From positions 1 to 64,000 of the forward strand of contig NZ_WNKX01000018.1 in assembly GCF_009720745.1 (NCBI RefSeq): DNA of 64,000 bases, read 5' to 3'. The notes under the pieces were generated by a model. It saw nothing but the letters and a program-made list of their open reading frames with translations, was not told the DNA's origin and ran no database searches. The stretch comes from Massilia eburnea. Its GTDB lineage: Bacteria > Pseudomonadota > Gammaproteobacteria > Burkholderiales > Burkholderiaceae_D. Each line of letters starts with the position of its first letter. Positions within the stretch are counted from its first letter, which is position 1. A program made the translations under genes and the position numbers. This document shows, piece by piece, positions 29,225 to 36,254 of the stretch.

Positions 29225-29304
29225 ATTGCAACTCCGGGCCGGTTTTTAAACGCGTAATTATGAATTATCCTATAAAATGCCCTGTTTACGCTGAATATCA
29301 CCCT

Positions 29305-29387
29305 AAAACCGGTAAACCGGTGTCTGACCCGCAGGGTCGGACACCTCCAGGATCGACCGATAGCGGTTGCGCGGAATTACCGGTTTT
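29305..29387. repeat. Palindromic intergenic element, copy C
   Basis: An 83-bp copy starting AAAACCGGTAAACCGG and ending ATTACCGGTTTT, with the hairpin GTGTCTGACCC/GGGTCGGACAC. The left 40 bp is nearly identical to copy B and in the same orientation. Unlike A, B and D it lies in a divergent gap, between the J-domain gene and glnS, ending 16 bp before the glnS start codon, so it is probably in the glnS leader or promoter. Confidence 0.8.
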
Positions 29388-29403
29388 AAAGACTAAAACA
29401 TAC

Positions 29404-31155
29404 ATGAGCAACGAAAAAACCCACGCCCCAGCGCCTAATTTCCTGCGCAATATCGTTGAAGCCGACCTGGCCTCCGGCGCGCACACCCGCCAAGGCCTGC
29501 CACCAGTCATCACCCGCTTCCCGCCGGAGCCAAACGGCTACCTGCACGTCGGCCACGCCAAGTCCATCTACACCAACTTTGGCCTGGCGCGCGATTTCGG
29601 CGGCCGCTGCCACCTGCGTTTCGACGACACCAATCCTGAAAAAGAAGAACAGGAATACGTCGACTCGATCATGGACAGCGTCCGCTGGCTCGGTTTCGAT
29701 TGGGACTACAAAGGCCCGGTCGGCGCCGGCAACCATTTGTACTTTGCGTCGGACTACTTCGACAAGCTGTATGAGATGGCCGAATACCTGATCAAGGTTG
29801 GCAAAGCCTACGTGGACAGCCAGAGCGCTGCCGACATGGCCGCCAACCGCGGCAACTTCACCACCCCTGGCACCAACTCGCCTTTCCGCAACCGCTCGGT
29901 CGAAGAAAACCTGCAGCTGTTCCGCGACATGAAGGCCGGCAAATACAAGGACGGTGAGCACATCCTGCGCGCCAAGATCAGCGAAGACGCCATGTCCTCG
30001 CCGAACATGAATATGCGCGACCCGGCCATCTACCGCATCCGCCATGCGCATCACCACCGCACGGGCGACAACTGGTGCATCTACCCGATGTACGACTACA
30101 CGCACCCGATCTCGGATGCGCTGGAAAACATCACCCATTCGATCTGCACCCTGGAATTCCAGGACCACCGCCCATTCTACGATTGGCTGCTGGAAGTGCT
30201 TTCAGAAGGCGGCTTCTTCGCCAAGCCGGTACCGCACCAGTACGAATTCGCGCGCCTGAACCTGACCTATATCGTCACTTCCAAGCGCAAGCTGCGCCAG
30301 ATGGTGGAAGAAGGCATCGTGGACGGCTGGGACGACCCGCGCCTGCCAACCATGGCCGGCATGCGCCGCCGCGGCTTCACCCCGGAAGGCATCCAGCTGA
30401 TGTGCGAGCGCACCGGCGTGACCAAATCCGACGGCTGGATCGACTACAGCGTGCTGGAAGGCGCCGTACGTGAAGACCTGGATCCAAAGGCCCCGCGCGC
30501 CATCGCGGTGCTGCGTCCGCTGAAGCTGATCGTCGAAAACTTCCCGGAAGGCCAGTCGGTTGAATGCACCTCGCCGGTCCACCCGCACCATCCTGAGCTC
30601 GGCCACCGCACCTTCCCGTTCACCCGTGAACTGTGGATCGAAGAAGAAGACTTCATGGAAGTGCCGACCAAAGGCTACTTCCGCTTCACGCCGCCGGTGG
30701 GCGACCAGCCGGGCGCCCGGGTGCGCCTGAAGTACGGTTTCGTCGCTGAATGCACGGGCTACGACAAGGACGAAAACGGCAAAGTCACCGCCGTGCGCGT
30801 GAAGTATTTCGAAGACTCCAAGTCCGGCACACCGGGCGCCGATACCTACAAGGTCAAAGGCAACATCACCTGGGTCAGCGCCGAAGCCGCACTGGAAGCG
30901 GAAGTGCGCCTGTACGACCGCTTGTTCACCGAAGAAAAGCCGGACGCCGGCGGCAAGGACTTCAAGGAATTCCTGAACCCGAAAGCGCTGGAAATCGTCA
31001 AAGCCTACCTGGAGCCCGGCCTGAAGAATGCCTTGCCTGAACAGCGCTTCCAGTTCGAGCGGCACGGCTACTTCGTCGCCGACCGCGTGCTGTCGCAGCC
31101 AGGCAAGCCTGTCTTCAACCGCATCGTCACGCTGAAAGACAGCTGGGCCAAATAA
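29404..31155 (+). CDS. glnS: Glutaminyl-tRNA synthetase
   Basis: A 583-residue class I synthetase charging tRNA-Gln. The HIGH motif occurs in PPEPNGYLHVGHAKSIYTNF and the KMSKS-equivalent is VTSKRKL. The catalytic core also shows RFDDTNPEKEEQEYVDSIMD; the C-terminal anticodon-binding beta-barrels are complete, ending RIVTLKDSWAK. The start MSNEKTHAPAPNFLRNI at 29404 is chosen because upstream in-frame sequence is the repeat copy C. An intrinsic terminator follows. Confidence 0.97.
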   Translation: MSNEKTHAPAPNFLRNIVEADLASGAHTRQGLPPVITRFPPEPNGYLHVGHAKSIYTNFGLARDFGGRCHLRFDDTNPEKEEQEYVDSIMDSVRWLGFDWDYKGPVGAGNHLYFASDYFDKLYEMAEYLIKVGKAYVDSQSAADMAANRGNFTTPGTNSPFRNRSVEENLQLFRDMKAGKYKDGEHILRAKISEDAMSSPNMNMRDPAIYRIRHAHHHRTGDNWCIYPMYDYTHPISDALENITHSICTLEFQDHRPFYDWLLEVLSEGGFFAKPVPHQYEFARLNLTYIVTSKRKLRQMVEEGIVDGWDDPRLPTMAGMRRRGFTPEGIQLMCERTGVTKSDGWIDYSVLEGAVREDLDPKAPRAIAVLRPLKLIVENFPEGQSVECTSPVHPHHPELGHRTFPFTRELWIEEEDFMEVPTKGYFRFTPPVGDQPGARVRLKYGFVAECTGYDKDENGKVTAVRVKYFEDSKSGTPGADTYKVKGNITWVSAEAALEAEVRLYDRLFTEEKPDAGGKDFKEFLNPKALEIVKAYLEPGLKNALPEQRFQFERHGYFVADRVLSQPGKPVFNRIVTLKDSWAK

Positions 31156-31173
31156 ACCAGCCTTTTGTGGACA

Positions 31174-31200
31174 AAAAGCCGCCTGCGGGGCGGCTTTTTT
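31174..31200 (+). terminator. Intrinsic terminator of glnS
   Basis: AAAGCCGCC (31175-31183) pairs with GGCGGCTTT (31189-31197) around a TGCGG loop and runs into six T. It begins 18 bp after the glnS stop. Confidence 0.93.
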
Positions 31201-31209
31201 CATGTTGGT

Positions 31210-31223
31210 TTGATTTCAATCAA
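31210..31223. promoter_or_regulatory. FNR/Anr-type binding site upstream of the CHASE kinase
   Basis: TTGATTTCAATCAA is a perfect match to the FNR/Anr consensus TTGAT-N4-ATCAA. It lies 54 bp before the kinase ATG. A class II activator position would put the start of transcription near 31258, leaving about 18 nt of leader. The -10 region there is not strong. Confidence 0.7.
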
Positions 31224-31276
31224 AGTGGTATTTTCACAACTTGACCTTGAATAGGGGAAATTCTTATAGTCAGGCA

Positions 31277-33061
31277 ATGACCCGCCTTCAGTTCAGCTTG
31301 CACTCCTCCGCCAAGCCCGTGTGGTGGCTGGGTGTTGCGCTCTCGCTGGGCGTGGGCGCCACCCTCTATATGGTGGCAACCCGCTCGGTGGAGAGCGAGG
31401 CGCGCCAGCGTTTCCACAACCAGGCCCGCAATACCCAGTACAACATCAACACCAGCATCAAGGCCTACACCGACGTCTTGCGCGCCGCAGCGAGCTACTT
31501 CCAGGCCGGCGGCGACGTTACCCGGGAGAGTTTTCACCGCTACGTGCGCGGCCTGGACCTCGAGCACAACTACCCGGCCATCGACAACATCAACTTCGCC
31601 GAATATTACACGGAAGCGCAGCGGCCAGCCGCGGAGGCGCGCCAACACCAGTTGAACGACAAGCTGTATCCCGGCTACCGCCTGCACCCCGCCGGGCAGC
31701 GCCAGGAATATGCCGTACTGACCCTGATCGAGCCGCTGGAAGGATTCGCCGATCGCTATGGCCTCGATATCGCGGCCCGCCCCGGCGTGGCGGATGCACT
31801 GTTCACCGCGCGCGACCAGGGCACCATGAGCAGTTCCGGACAGCCTATTCCACTGCGCGGTGCGCCGAGCCACATCGGCATGGCGATGCGCATTCCCATC
31901 TACCGCAACAATATGCCAATGGCCACCGTCGGCCAACGGCGCGCGGCTTGTATCGGTTCGGTGGGCCTGGGCTTCAGCGTACCGCGCCTGGTCGAATCAG
32001 CTTTAGGGGAGATGCCGGTGCGTACGGTGCGCGTGACCTTGCGTGACGTTGTCTATGACGGCAGGCCGGGAGCATGGCTGTTCGACAGCCAGCCCGGCGC
32101 GGCCAGCGTGGACAGCGAGCATTTCGTCACCGAGCTGCCGGTGCAATTCCATGGCCGCACCTGGCAAGCGCAATTCAGCGTGCCGAAGCGCGAGCTGTAT
32201 TCCCGCTTCGACCAGTTCCTGCCCACGCTGGCGGGCAGCATGGGCTTTGGCGCCAGCATGCTGATCTATGCGCTGTTCGTTACCCTTGCCTCTTCGCGCC
32301 GCCGCGCGGTGAAGATGGCGCGCGCCATGACACGCGAGCTGCGCGACAGCCAGGCGCGCCTGCAGCTGTCGCACCACCGCCTGCGCCGCCTGGCCGCGCA
32401 CGCGGACCATATCAAGGAAGAGGAACGCAAGCGCATCGCGCGCGAGATCCACGACGACCTGGGACAGAACCTGCTTGCCCTGCGCATCGAGGCCGACATC
32501 CTCGCCACCCGCACCGAGAAAACCCATCCCCGCCTGCACGCGAGGGCGCGCGCTACGCTGCACCAGATCGACAACACGATTCGCAGCGTGCGCCAGATCA
32601 TCAACGACCTGCGGCCGAATGTGCTGGACCTGGGCCTGTCGGCGGCCGTGGAATGGCAGATCGCGCAATTCCGCCAGCGCTCCGGCATCAAATGCGAATT
32701 CGTGGAAGACGCAGTGGCCGACCATGGCGTGGACGACCATTGCGCTACGGCCTTCTTCCGCGTGCTGCAGGAATCGCTCAGCAATATCCACCAGCATGCC
32801 GGCGCCAGCATCGTGCATGTTGAGCTGCACCAGTCGCACGGCATGCTGCGCATGACGATCAGCGACAACGGCATCGGCATCAATACCGCCAGCCGGCATA
32901 AGGCTGGCTCGTTCGGCCTGGTCGGCATCGAAGAACGCATCAGCCTGCTTGGCGGCAATTGCTCGATCAACAGCCTGACCCATGGCGGCACCACCGTCAG
33001 CATTGCCGTTCCCATCGGCTACCGCGTTGCCGCCGCCGAAGACATGCGTCTCAGCGCTTAG
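31277..33061 (+). CDS. CHASE-domain sensor histidine kinase (NarX/DegS-type)
   Basis: A 594-residue membrane kinase. TM1 spans about residues 14-33, a periplasmic CHASE domain follows (YVRGLDLEHNYPAIDNINFA; later SHIGMAMRIPIY), and TM2 lies near residues 308-328. The cytosolic part has a HisKA_3 dimerisation helix with RIAREIHDDLGQNLLALRIE (phospho-accepting His392), then a HATPase_c domain with SDNGIGI, GSFGLVGIEERISLLGG and GGTTVSIAVP. Such kinases pair with LuxR-type response regulators, but none is adjacent, so it is an orphan here. A perfect FNR-type site lies in front of it, suggesting control by oxygen. Confidence 0.92.
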   Translation: MTRLQFSLHSSAKPVWWLGVALSLGVGATLYMVATRSVESEARQRFHNQARNTQYNINTSIKAYTDVLRAAASYFQAGGDVTRESFHRYVRGLDLEHNYPAIDNINFAEYYTEAQRPAAEARQHQLNDKLYPGYRLHPAGQRQEYAVLTLIEPLEGFADRYGLDIAARPGVADALFTARDQGTMSSSGQPIPLRGAPSHIGMAMRIPIYRNNMPMATVGQRRAACIGSVGLGFSVPRLVESALGEMPVRTVRVTLRDVVYDGRPGAWLFDSQPGAASVDSEHFVTELPVQFHGRTWQAQFSVPKRELYSRFDQFLPTLAGSMGFGASMLIYALFVTLASSRRRAVKMARAMTRELRDSQARLQLSHHRLRRLAAHADHIKEEERKRIAREIHDDLGQNLLALRIEADILATRTEKTHPRLHARARATLHQIDNTIRSVRQIINDLRPNVLDLGLSAAVEWQIAQFRQRSGIKCEFVEDAVADHGVDDHCATAFFRVLQESLSNIHQHAGASIVHVELHQSHGMLRMTISDNGIGINTASRHKAGSFGLVGIEERISLLGGNCSINSLTHGGTTVSIAVPIGYRVAAAEDMRLSA

Positions 33062-33098
33062 GTTTTTTCCCACGCGGTAGGAAAAGACCGCGCACTTG

Positions 33099-33112
33099 TT
33101 GATCCACATCAA
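33099..33112. promoter_or_regulatory. FNR/Anr-type binding site 1 upstream of the repeat protein
   Basis: TTGATCCACATCAA matches TTGAT-N4-ATCAA exactly. It is 285 bp before the repeat-protein start and 38 bp after the kinase stop. If it activates, transcription would begin near 33147, just before a possible short reading frame. Confidence 0.65.
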
Positions 33113-33194
33113 ACTCCCTTTCCTCTGCTCAGCAAAAATGCATTTGTAACATTTAACGGCGCGACAAGCTATTGATTTAAAAGGAGCTTCCACT

Positions 33195-33338
33195 GTGTTG
33201 TTTATGCCGCGCACGCTTGAATTGTTACTTGCATTAGCGGGGGCGAAGTCTATACTTGAGCTAGTTGATCTACATCAACATGTGTGTTCCCAACTCCGAG
33301 CACCTCAGATGCCTGGCACTACAACACCAGCCCCCTAG
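33195..33338 (+). CDS. Possible short reading frame (47 codons, GTG start)
   Basis: A GTG at 33195 follows AAAAGGAG with 8 nt spacing, and the frame runs 47 codons to TAG. The product would begin MLFMPRTLELLLALAGAKSI and has no recognised domain. The frame includes the sigma-70-like promoter and FNR-type site, so it may be only chance. Kept because the ribosome-binding site is good. Confidence 0.2.
   Translation: MLFMPRTLELLLALAGAKSILELVDLHQHVCSQLRAPQMPGTTTPAP
33229..33256 (+). promoter_or_regulatory. Sigma-70-like promoter of the AYSGR repeat gene
   Basis: TTGCAT (33229-33234), a 16-bp spacer and TATACT (33251-33256) form a plausible promoter with a start near 33263, giving a leader of about 134 nt. 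The FNR-type site at 33265-33278 sits just downstream of that start. Confidence 0.5.
33265..33278. promoter_or_regulatory. FNR/Anr-type binding site 2 upstream of the repeat protein
   Basis: TTGATCTACATCAA matches the consensus exactly and differs from site 1 by a single base in the centre. Relative to the promoter at 33229-33256 it covers about +3 to +16, where a bound regulator would block transcription; relative to an unseen downstream promoter it could activate. Confidence 0.65.
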
Positions 33339-33396
33339 AACGGCGTCTTTTTCTCTCTCCGATCGTAAATTCGTTCTCTATAAAGGGATGTCACTC

Positions 33397-34545
33397 ATGA
33401 TTTCTGCTGAAAGCTTCAAGGCTATTGCCGACCTCGACCTCGAACCTATCAAGGTGAAACTGATGCACGTGGAATCTGGCGAAGGCTGGTCGCTGGAAAA
33501 GGTCAATGCTGTTGAATTCGAATACCGCCGCTTCCTGTATCTGATGAAAACCTTCCCCAACGAGCAGACTGCGCCATTGATGGATGTGGATATTTTCTGG
33601 CACTACCACATCCTCGATACGATGAAGTACTTCATTGATTGCGAGAATGTGTTCGGCTACTACCTGCACCACTTCCCATACATCGGCCTGCGCGGCGAAG
33701 ATGATGAAGAAGCCCATGAGCGTGTCGGGAATCGCATGAAGGAGTTGTACGAAGAGACCTTCGGCGAGGACTATTTCCGTAGTGCGGTTGCCTATTCGGG
33801 CCGCGTCGCAGCACCTGCCGATGAAGCGCAAGTGGCCTACTCCGGCCGCCTCGCAGCGGAGGCAGGCGAGAAAGTCGCTTACTCGGGCCGTGTCGCCGCG
33901 GAAGCAGGCCCACAGGTAGCCTACTCCGGCCGCGTCGCCGCTGAAGCGGGCCCGCAAGTCGCGTACTCCGGACGCGTCGCCGTCGAGGCTGCGCCGCAAG
34001 TCGCTTACTCGGGACGCGTGGCAGCGGAAGCCGCACCAAAAGTGGCCTACTCGGGCCGCGTCGCCGCCGAGGCTTCGCCACAAGTGGCCTACTCCGGCCG
34101 TGTCGCTGCGGAGGCTGCACCGAAGGTCGCATACTCTGGCCGCGTCGCTGCCGAAGCTGCGCCACAAGTGGCCTACTCCGGCCGTGTCGCTGCGGAGGCC
34201 TCGCCGAAAGTCGCTTATTCCGGCCGTGTCGCTGTTGCCTACTCTGGCCGCGTAGCTGCGGAAGCCGCACCGAAAGTCGCCTACTCCGGCCGCGTGGCAG
34301 CCGAAGCGCAGACTGCCTACTCGGGCCGCGTGACGATGGAAGCGAAAACTGCCTACTCCGGCCGCGTAGCCGCCGAAGCGCAAACTGCGTACTCGGGCCG
34401 CGTGGCAGCTGAAGCGCAAACCGCGTACTCGGGCCGCGTAGCCGCCGAAGCCAAAACCGCCTACTCCGGCCGCGTGAGCGCCGAAGCCCAGGCAGCATCG
34501 CAAAACTTGTTCTACTCCGCCCGCCCACGCCTGGCAGCTGCCTGA
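33397..34545 (+). CDS. GRDP-like domain protein with 18 tandem AYSGR repeats
   Basis: A 382-residue protein of unknown function. Residues 1 to about 128 form a folded domain resembling the glycine-rich-domain-containing-protein-like family (GRDP-like): EYRRFLYLMKTFPNEQTAPL, then MDVDIFWHYHILDTMKYFID and FGYYLHHFPYIGLRGEDDEE. From residue 131 on it is repeats: units of VAYSGRVAAEAAPQ (14 residues, about 11 copies including one shortened to 8) followed by units of TAYSGRVAAEAQ (12 residues, 6 copies), ending with a degenerate FYSARPRLAAA. There are 18 exact AYSGR cores. No signal peptide or membrane helix. The ATG at 33397 is chosen because AAAGGG ends 9 nt before it; the ATG at 33388 abuts that site. 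No modifying enzyme or protease gene is next to it. Confidence 0.85.
   Translation: MISAESFKAIADLDLEPIKVKLMHVESGEGWSLEKVNAVEFEYRRFLYLMKTFPNEQTAPLMDVDIFWHYHILDTMKYFIDCENVFGYYLHHFPYIGLRGEDDEEAHERVGNRMKELYEETFGEDYFRSAVAYSGRVAAPADEAQVAYSGRLAAEAGEKVAYSGRVAAEAGPQVAYSGRVAAEAGPQVAYSGRVAVEAAPQVAYSGRVAAEAAPKVAYSGRVAAEASPQVAYSGRVAAEAAPKVAYSGRVAAEAAPQVAYSGRVAAEASPKVAYSGRVAVAYSGRVAAEAAPKVAYSGRVAAEAQTAYSGRVTMEAKTAYSGRVAAEAQTAYSGRVAAEAQTAYSGRVAAEAKTAYSGRVSAEAQAASQNLFYSARPRLAAA
33787..34524 (+). repeat. In-frame tandem repeat array encoding AYSGR units
   Basis: Eighteen coding units of 42 bp (first block) or 36 bp (second block), plus one shortened unit and a degenerate last one. Third codon positions vary freely (TAC/TAT, TCC/TCG/TCT, GGC/GGA, CGC/CGT) while the Tyr-Ser-Gly-Arg residues never change. 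Confidence 0.95.
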
Positions 34546-34566
34546 TCCAAACTCGGCGAGCAAATA

Positions 34567-34603
34567 AAAACGGCCGCCACCTGCTAGCAGGTGCGGCCGT
34601 TTT
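34567..34603. terminator. Bidirectional intrinsic terminator
   Basis: AAAACGGCCGCCACCTGCT and its near-perfect complement AGCAGGTGCGGCCGTTTT form a long stem with one bulged base, with A/T tracts on both sides. It separates the convergent AYSGR repeat gene and the small HTH gene. Confidence 0.9.
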
Positions 34604-34621
34604 CTGCGTCTGGATGGATGC

Positions 34622-34864
34622 TTAGTGCGCCATCAGTTCACGCAGTTCGCGGATGCTGAAATCGCTGATTTCGTGCATGCGGATCAGGATGGTCGCGCCG
34701 ATAGGCAAGGTGTTATGGCGGATCTTCGAGATCACAGGTGGCGCAACTTCCAGTGCACGGGACAGGGCGGCATCATTTTTCAGCTGCAGCTTTTCAATGA
34801 TGGCATCCAGCACGCGGTTCGGATTGTAAGACGACGATGCAGTAATTTCTTTCAGAGAGCTCAT
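34622..34864 (-). CDS. Small HTH (Cro/XRE-like) DNA-binding protein
   Basis: An 80-residue protein with a probable helix-turn-helix: NPNRVLDAIIEKLQLKNDAA, LSRALEVAPPVISKIRHNTL and PIGATILIRMHEISDFSIRE. This resembles stand-alone Cro/CI or YdaS-type regulators. A hairpin-like inverted repeat (GTTGCG/CGCAAC) lies 21-36 bp upstream of the start and may be its operator. Its target is unknown; it is convergent to the AYSGR repeat gene and separated from it by a terminator. Confidence 0.72.
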   Translation of the reverse strand: MSSLKEITASSSYNPNRVLDAIIEKLQLKNDAALSRALEVAPPVISKIRHNTLPIGATILIRMHEISDFSIRELRELMAH

Positions 34865-34884
34865 GACTAGTACTTTTTCAATAT

Positions 34885-34900
34885 GTTGCGTGGTCGCAAC
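34885..34900 (-). promoter_or_regulatory. Inverted repeat upstream of the small HTH gene
   Basis: GTTGCG-TGGT-CGCAAC, a perfect 6-bp inverted repeat 21 bp before the start codon. Possible autoregulatory operator or leader hairpin. The rest of the 34865-35087 gap is AT-rich and shows no gene. Confidence 0.35.
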
Positions 34901-35087
34901 AAAATTATTGGCGGAATTTTCGACAAAGAGCGCCAGAAAAAGCCGTTATTGACGCAATTTTCGGCACACGGACGTAATCATACACCGATTTATTGCCGTT
35001 CGCTTAATGCGGGGCAACTGTCGTGAGATTTTGATAGATTCTAGCGCCAATAGCTGTGCTAGGAATTAAGGTAGTTTAACAAAAAGG

Positions 35088-35312
35088 CTACTTTTGGTCG
35101 TTTCTTGCCAAAGTAAAAGGCAAGCAGAGCCACGCAAATGTGACCCAGACCAGGGCTGGAGGGAGATACATCAAGGCTGCCGGCATGGGAGTGTACTCCG
35201 GCCGCCAGTCAAGGCGGCGCCTGATTTCCTCCGGCGAAGGTGGCGGCAGATGGGCATGGCCGCGCTGGGATAGGTAAACCCTGACTTGCTCCTTGGTGGG
35301 ATGGCTGTACAT
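35088..35312 (-). CDS. Small protein with one C-terminal membrane helix
   Basis: A 74-residue protein I do not recognise, beginning MYSHPTKEQVRVYLSQRGHA, with a proline-rich middle (HLPPPSPEEIRRRLDWRPEY) and a single hydrophobic helix near residues 47-68. The ATG at 35312 follows AAGGAGG at the ideal distance, a strong sign that it is translated; an upstream in-frame ATG has no such site. Confidence 0.7.
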   Translation of the reverse strand: MYSHPTKEQVRVYLSQRGHAHLPPPSPEEIRRRLDWRPEYTPMPAALMYLPPALVWVTFAWLCLPFTLARNDQK

Positions 35313-35357
35313 GGCGCCCTCCTTGGCAGACTTTGGCACAAGATAGCGCCTGCAGCC

Positions 35358-36242
35358 TCACAAGCGCTTGATGCATCTCAAGGCAGCTGCAACATCCGGA
35401 TACTGCAGCCGAACCTGTAACTCCTCCTTCAGGCGCCGATTCGTCAGCCTGCGCGATTCCGACATGAAGGACAACAGCGTCGGCGCCACCGCTTGCGCCA
35501 ATGCGGCACGATCCAGTCGCGGTGGGCGCGGCAAGCCGAAATGATCGGCCACCATGTCGAAATAGTCCCCCATTTTGAGCTCCGTGTCATCTACCGCGTG
35601 ATAGATGCGGTTGGCCGCGCCGCGCCTTAAGGCAGCCAGCACCACGCGCGCCAGGTCATCGGCATGGATATGGTTGGTGTAGACGTCATCTTCGGGGCAC
35701 AAGGCCGGCGTGCCTTGCGCCAGCCGCTTGAGCGGCAGGCGGCCGGCGCCATAGATGCCTGGCACGCGCAGGATAGACAGCCGGCCCTGGGCCCGGCTCG
35801 CCCAGGCCCGCAGCACACGCTCCGCATCGACCCGCCGCAGCGCCCTGGCATTACGCGGCGCCACAGGCTGGGTTTCATCGACCATGCGCCCGCCCAGGTC
35901 GCCATACACCCCTGTGGTGCTCACATAAACCACTTGCGCCCGGTCAGGTAAAATGGCGGTCACATTGCGGGTGCGCCGGTCTTGAACGCCCTCGCCCGGC
36001 GGCGGCGCCAGGTGCACGATATGTTGCGCCAGCCCGGCCAGGCGGCGCAGCGATGCAGGCTGGTCCAGGTCGGCCAGCAGCGGCACGGCGCCCGCCGCAC
36101 GCAATTCGGCAAAGCGCTCGCGCTGGCTGGTAAGGGCAAATACGCGGTATTGTTCGCGCACCAAAGGCAGCAAACGCATGCCCACATCGCCGCAACCGAT
36201 GACCAGCAGGCGCGGCTTGTTGAATTTTTTACTGATTTCCAT
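35358..36242 (-). CDS. NAD(P)-binding epimerase-like protein (YeeZ-type SDR)
   Basis: A 294-residue extended/atypical short-chain dehydrogenase. The Rossmann start KPRLLVIGCGDVGMRLLPLV carries the atypical GxGDVG motif of YeeZ-like proteins. VVYVSTTGVYGDLGGRMVDE has the usual catalytic region with Y in GVYG, and RVPGIYGAGRLPLKRL and TNHIHADDLARVVLAAL follow the NAD-dependent epimerase pattern. The reaction is unknown. It starts only 12 bp from the divergent ferredoxin-reductase gene. Confidence 0.83.
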   Translation of the reverse strand: MEISKKFNKPRLLVIGCGDVGMRLLPLVREQYRVFALTSQRERFAELRAAGAVPLLADLDQPASLRRLAGLAQHIVHLAPPPGEGVQDRRTRNVTAILPDRAQVVYVSTTGVYGDLGGRMVDETQPVAPRNARALRRVDAERVLRAWASRAQGRLSILRVPGIYGAGRLPLKRLAQGTPALCPEDDVYTNHIHADDLARVVLAALRRGAANRIYHAVDDTELKMGDYFDMVADHFGLPRPPRLDRAALAQAVAPTLLSFMSESRRLTNRRLKEELQVRLQYPDVAAALRCIKRL

Positions 36243-36254
36243 TTTTAAGATTGT

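Larger units (their letters stand above)
33062..33396. other. Regulatory gap between the kinase and the AYSGR repeat protein
   Basis: A 335-bp region that holds two perfect FNR-type palindromes (33099-33112, 33265-33278), a sigma-70-like promoter (33229-33256), and a possible 47-codon reading frame (33195-33338). Base composition is more AT-rich than the surrounding genes. No terminator for the kinase gene was found. Confidence 0.6.

Noticed and set aside
33265..33396. Upstream start (33265) for the AYSGR repeat protein
   Set aside because: The frame is open, but the extra residues show no domain and overlap the FNR-type site; the ATG at 33397 has the ribosome-binding site.
33787..34524. CRISPR-like regular repeats
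   Set aside because: Units are 36-42 bp but in frame, without unrelated spacers; they encode the AYSGR protein repeats.
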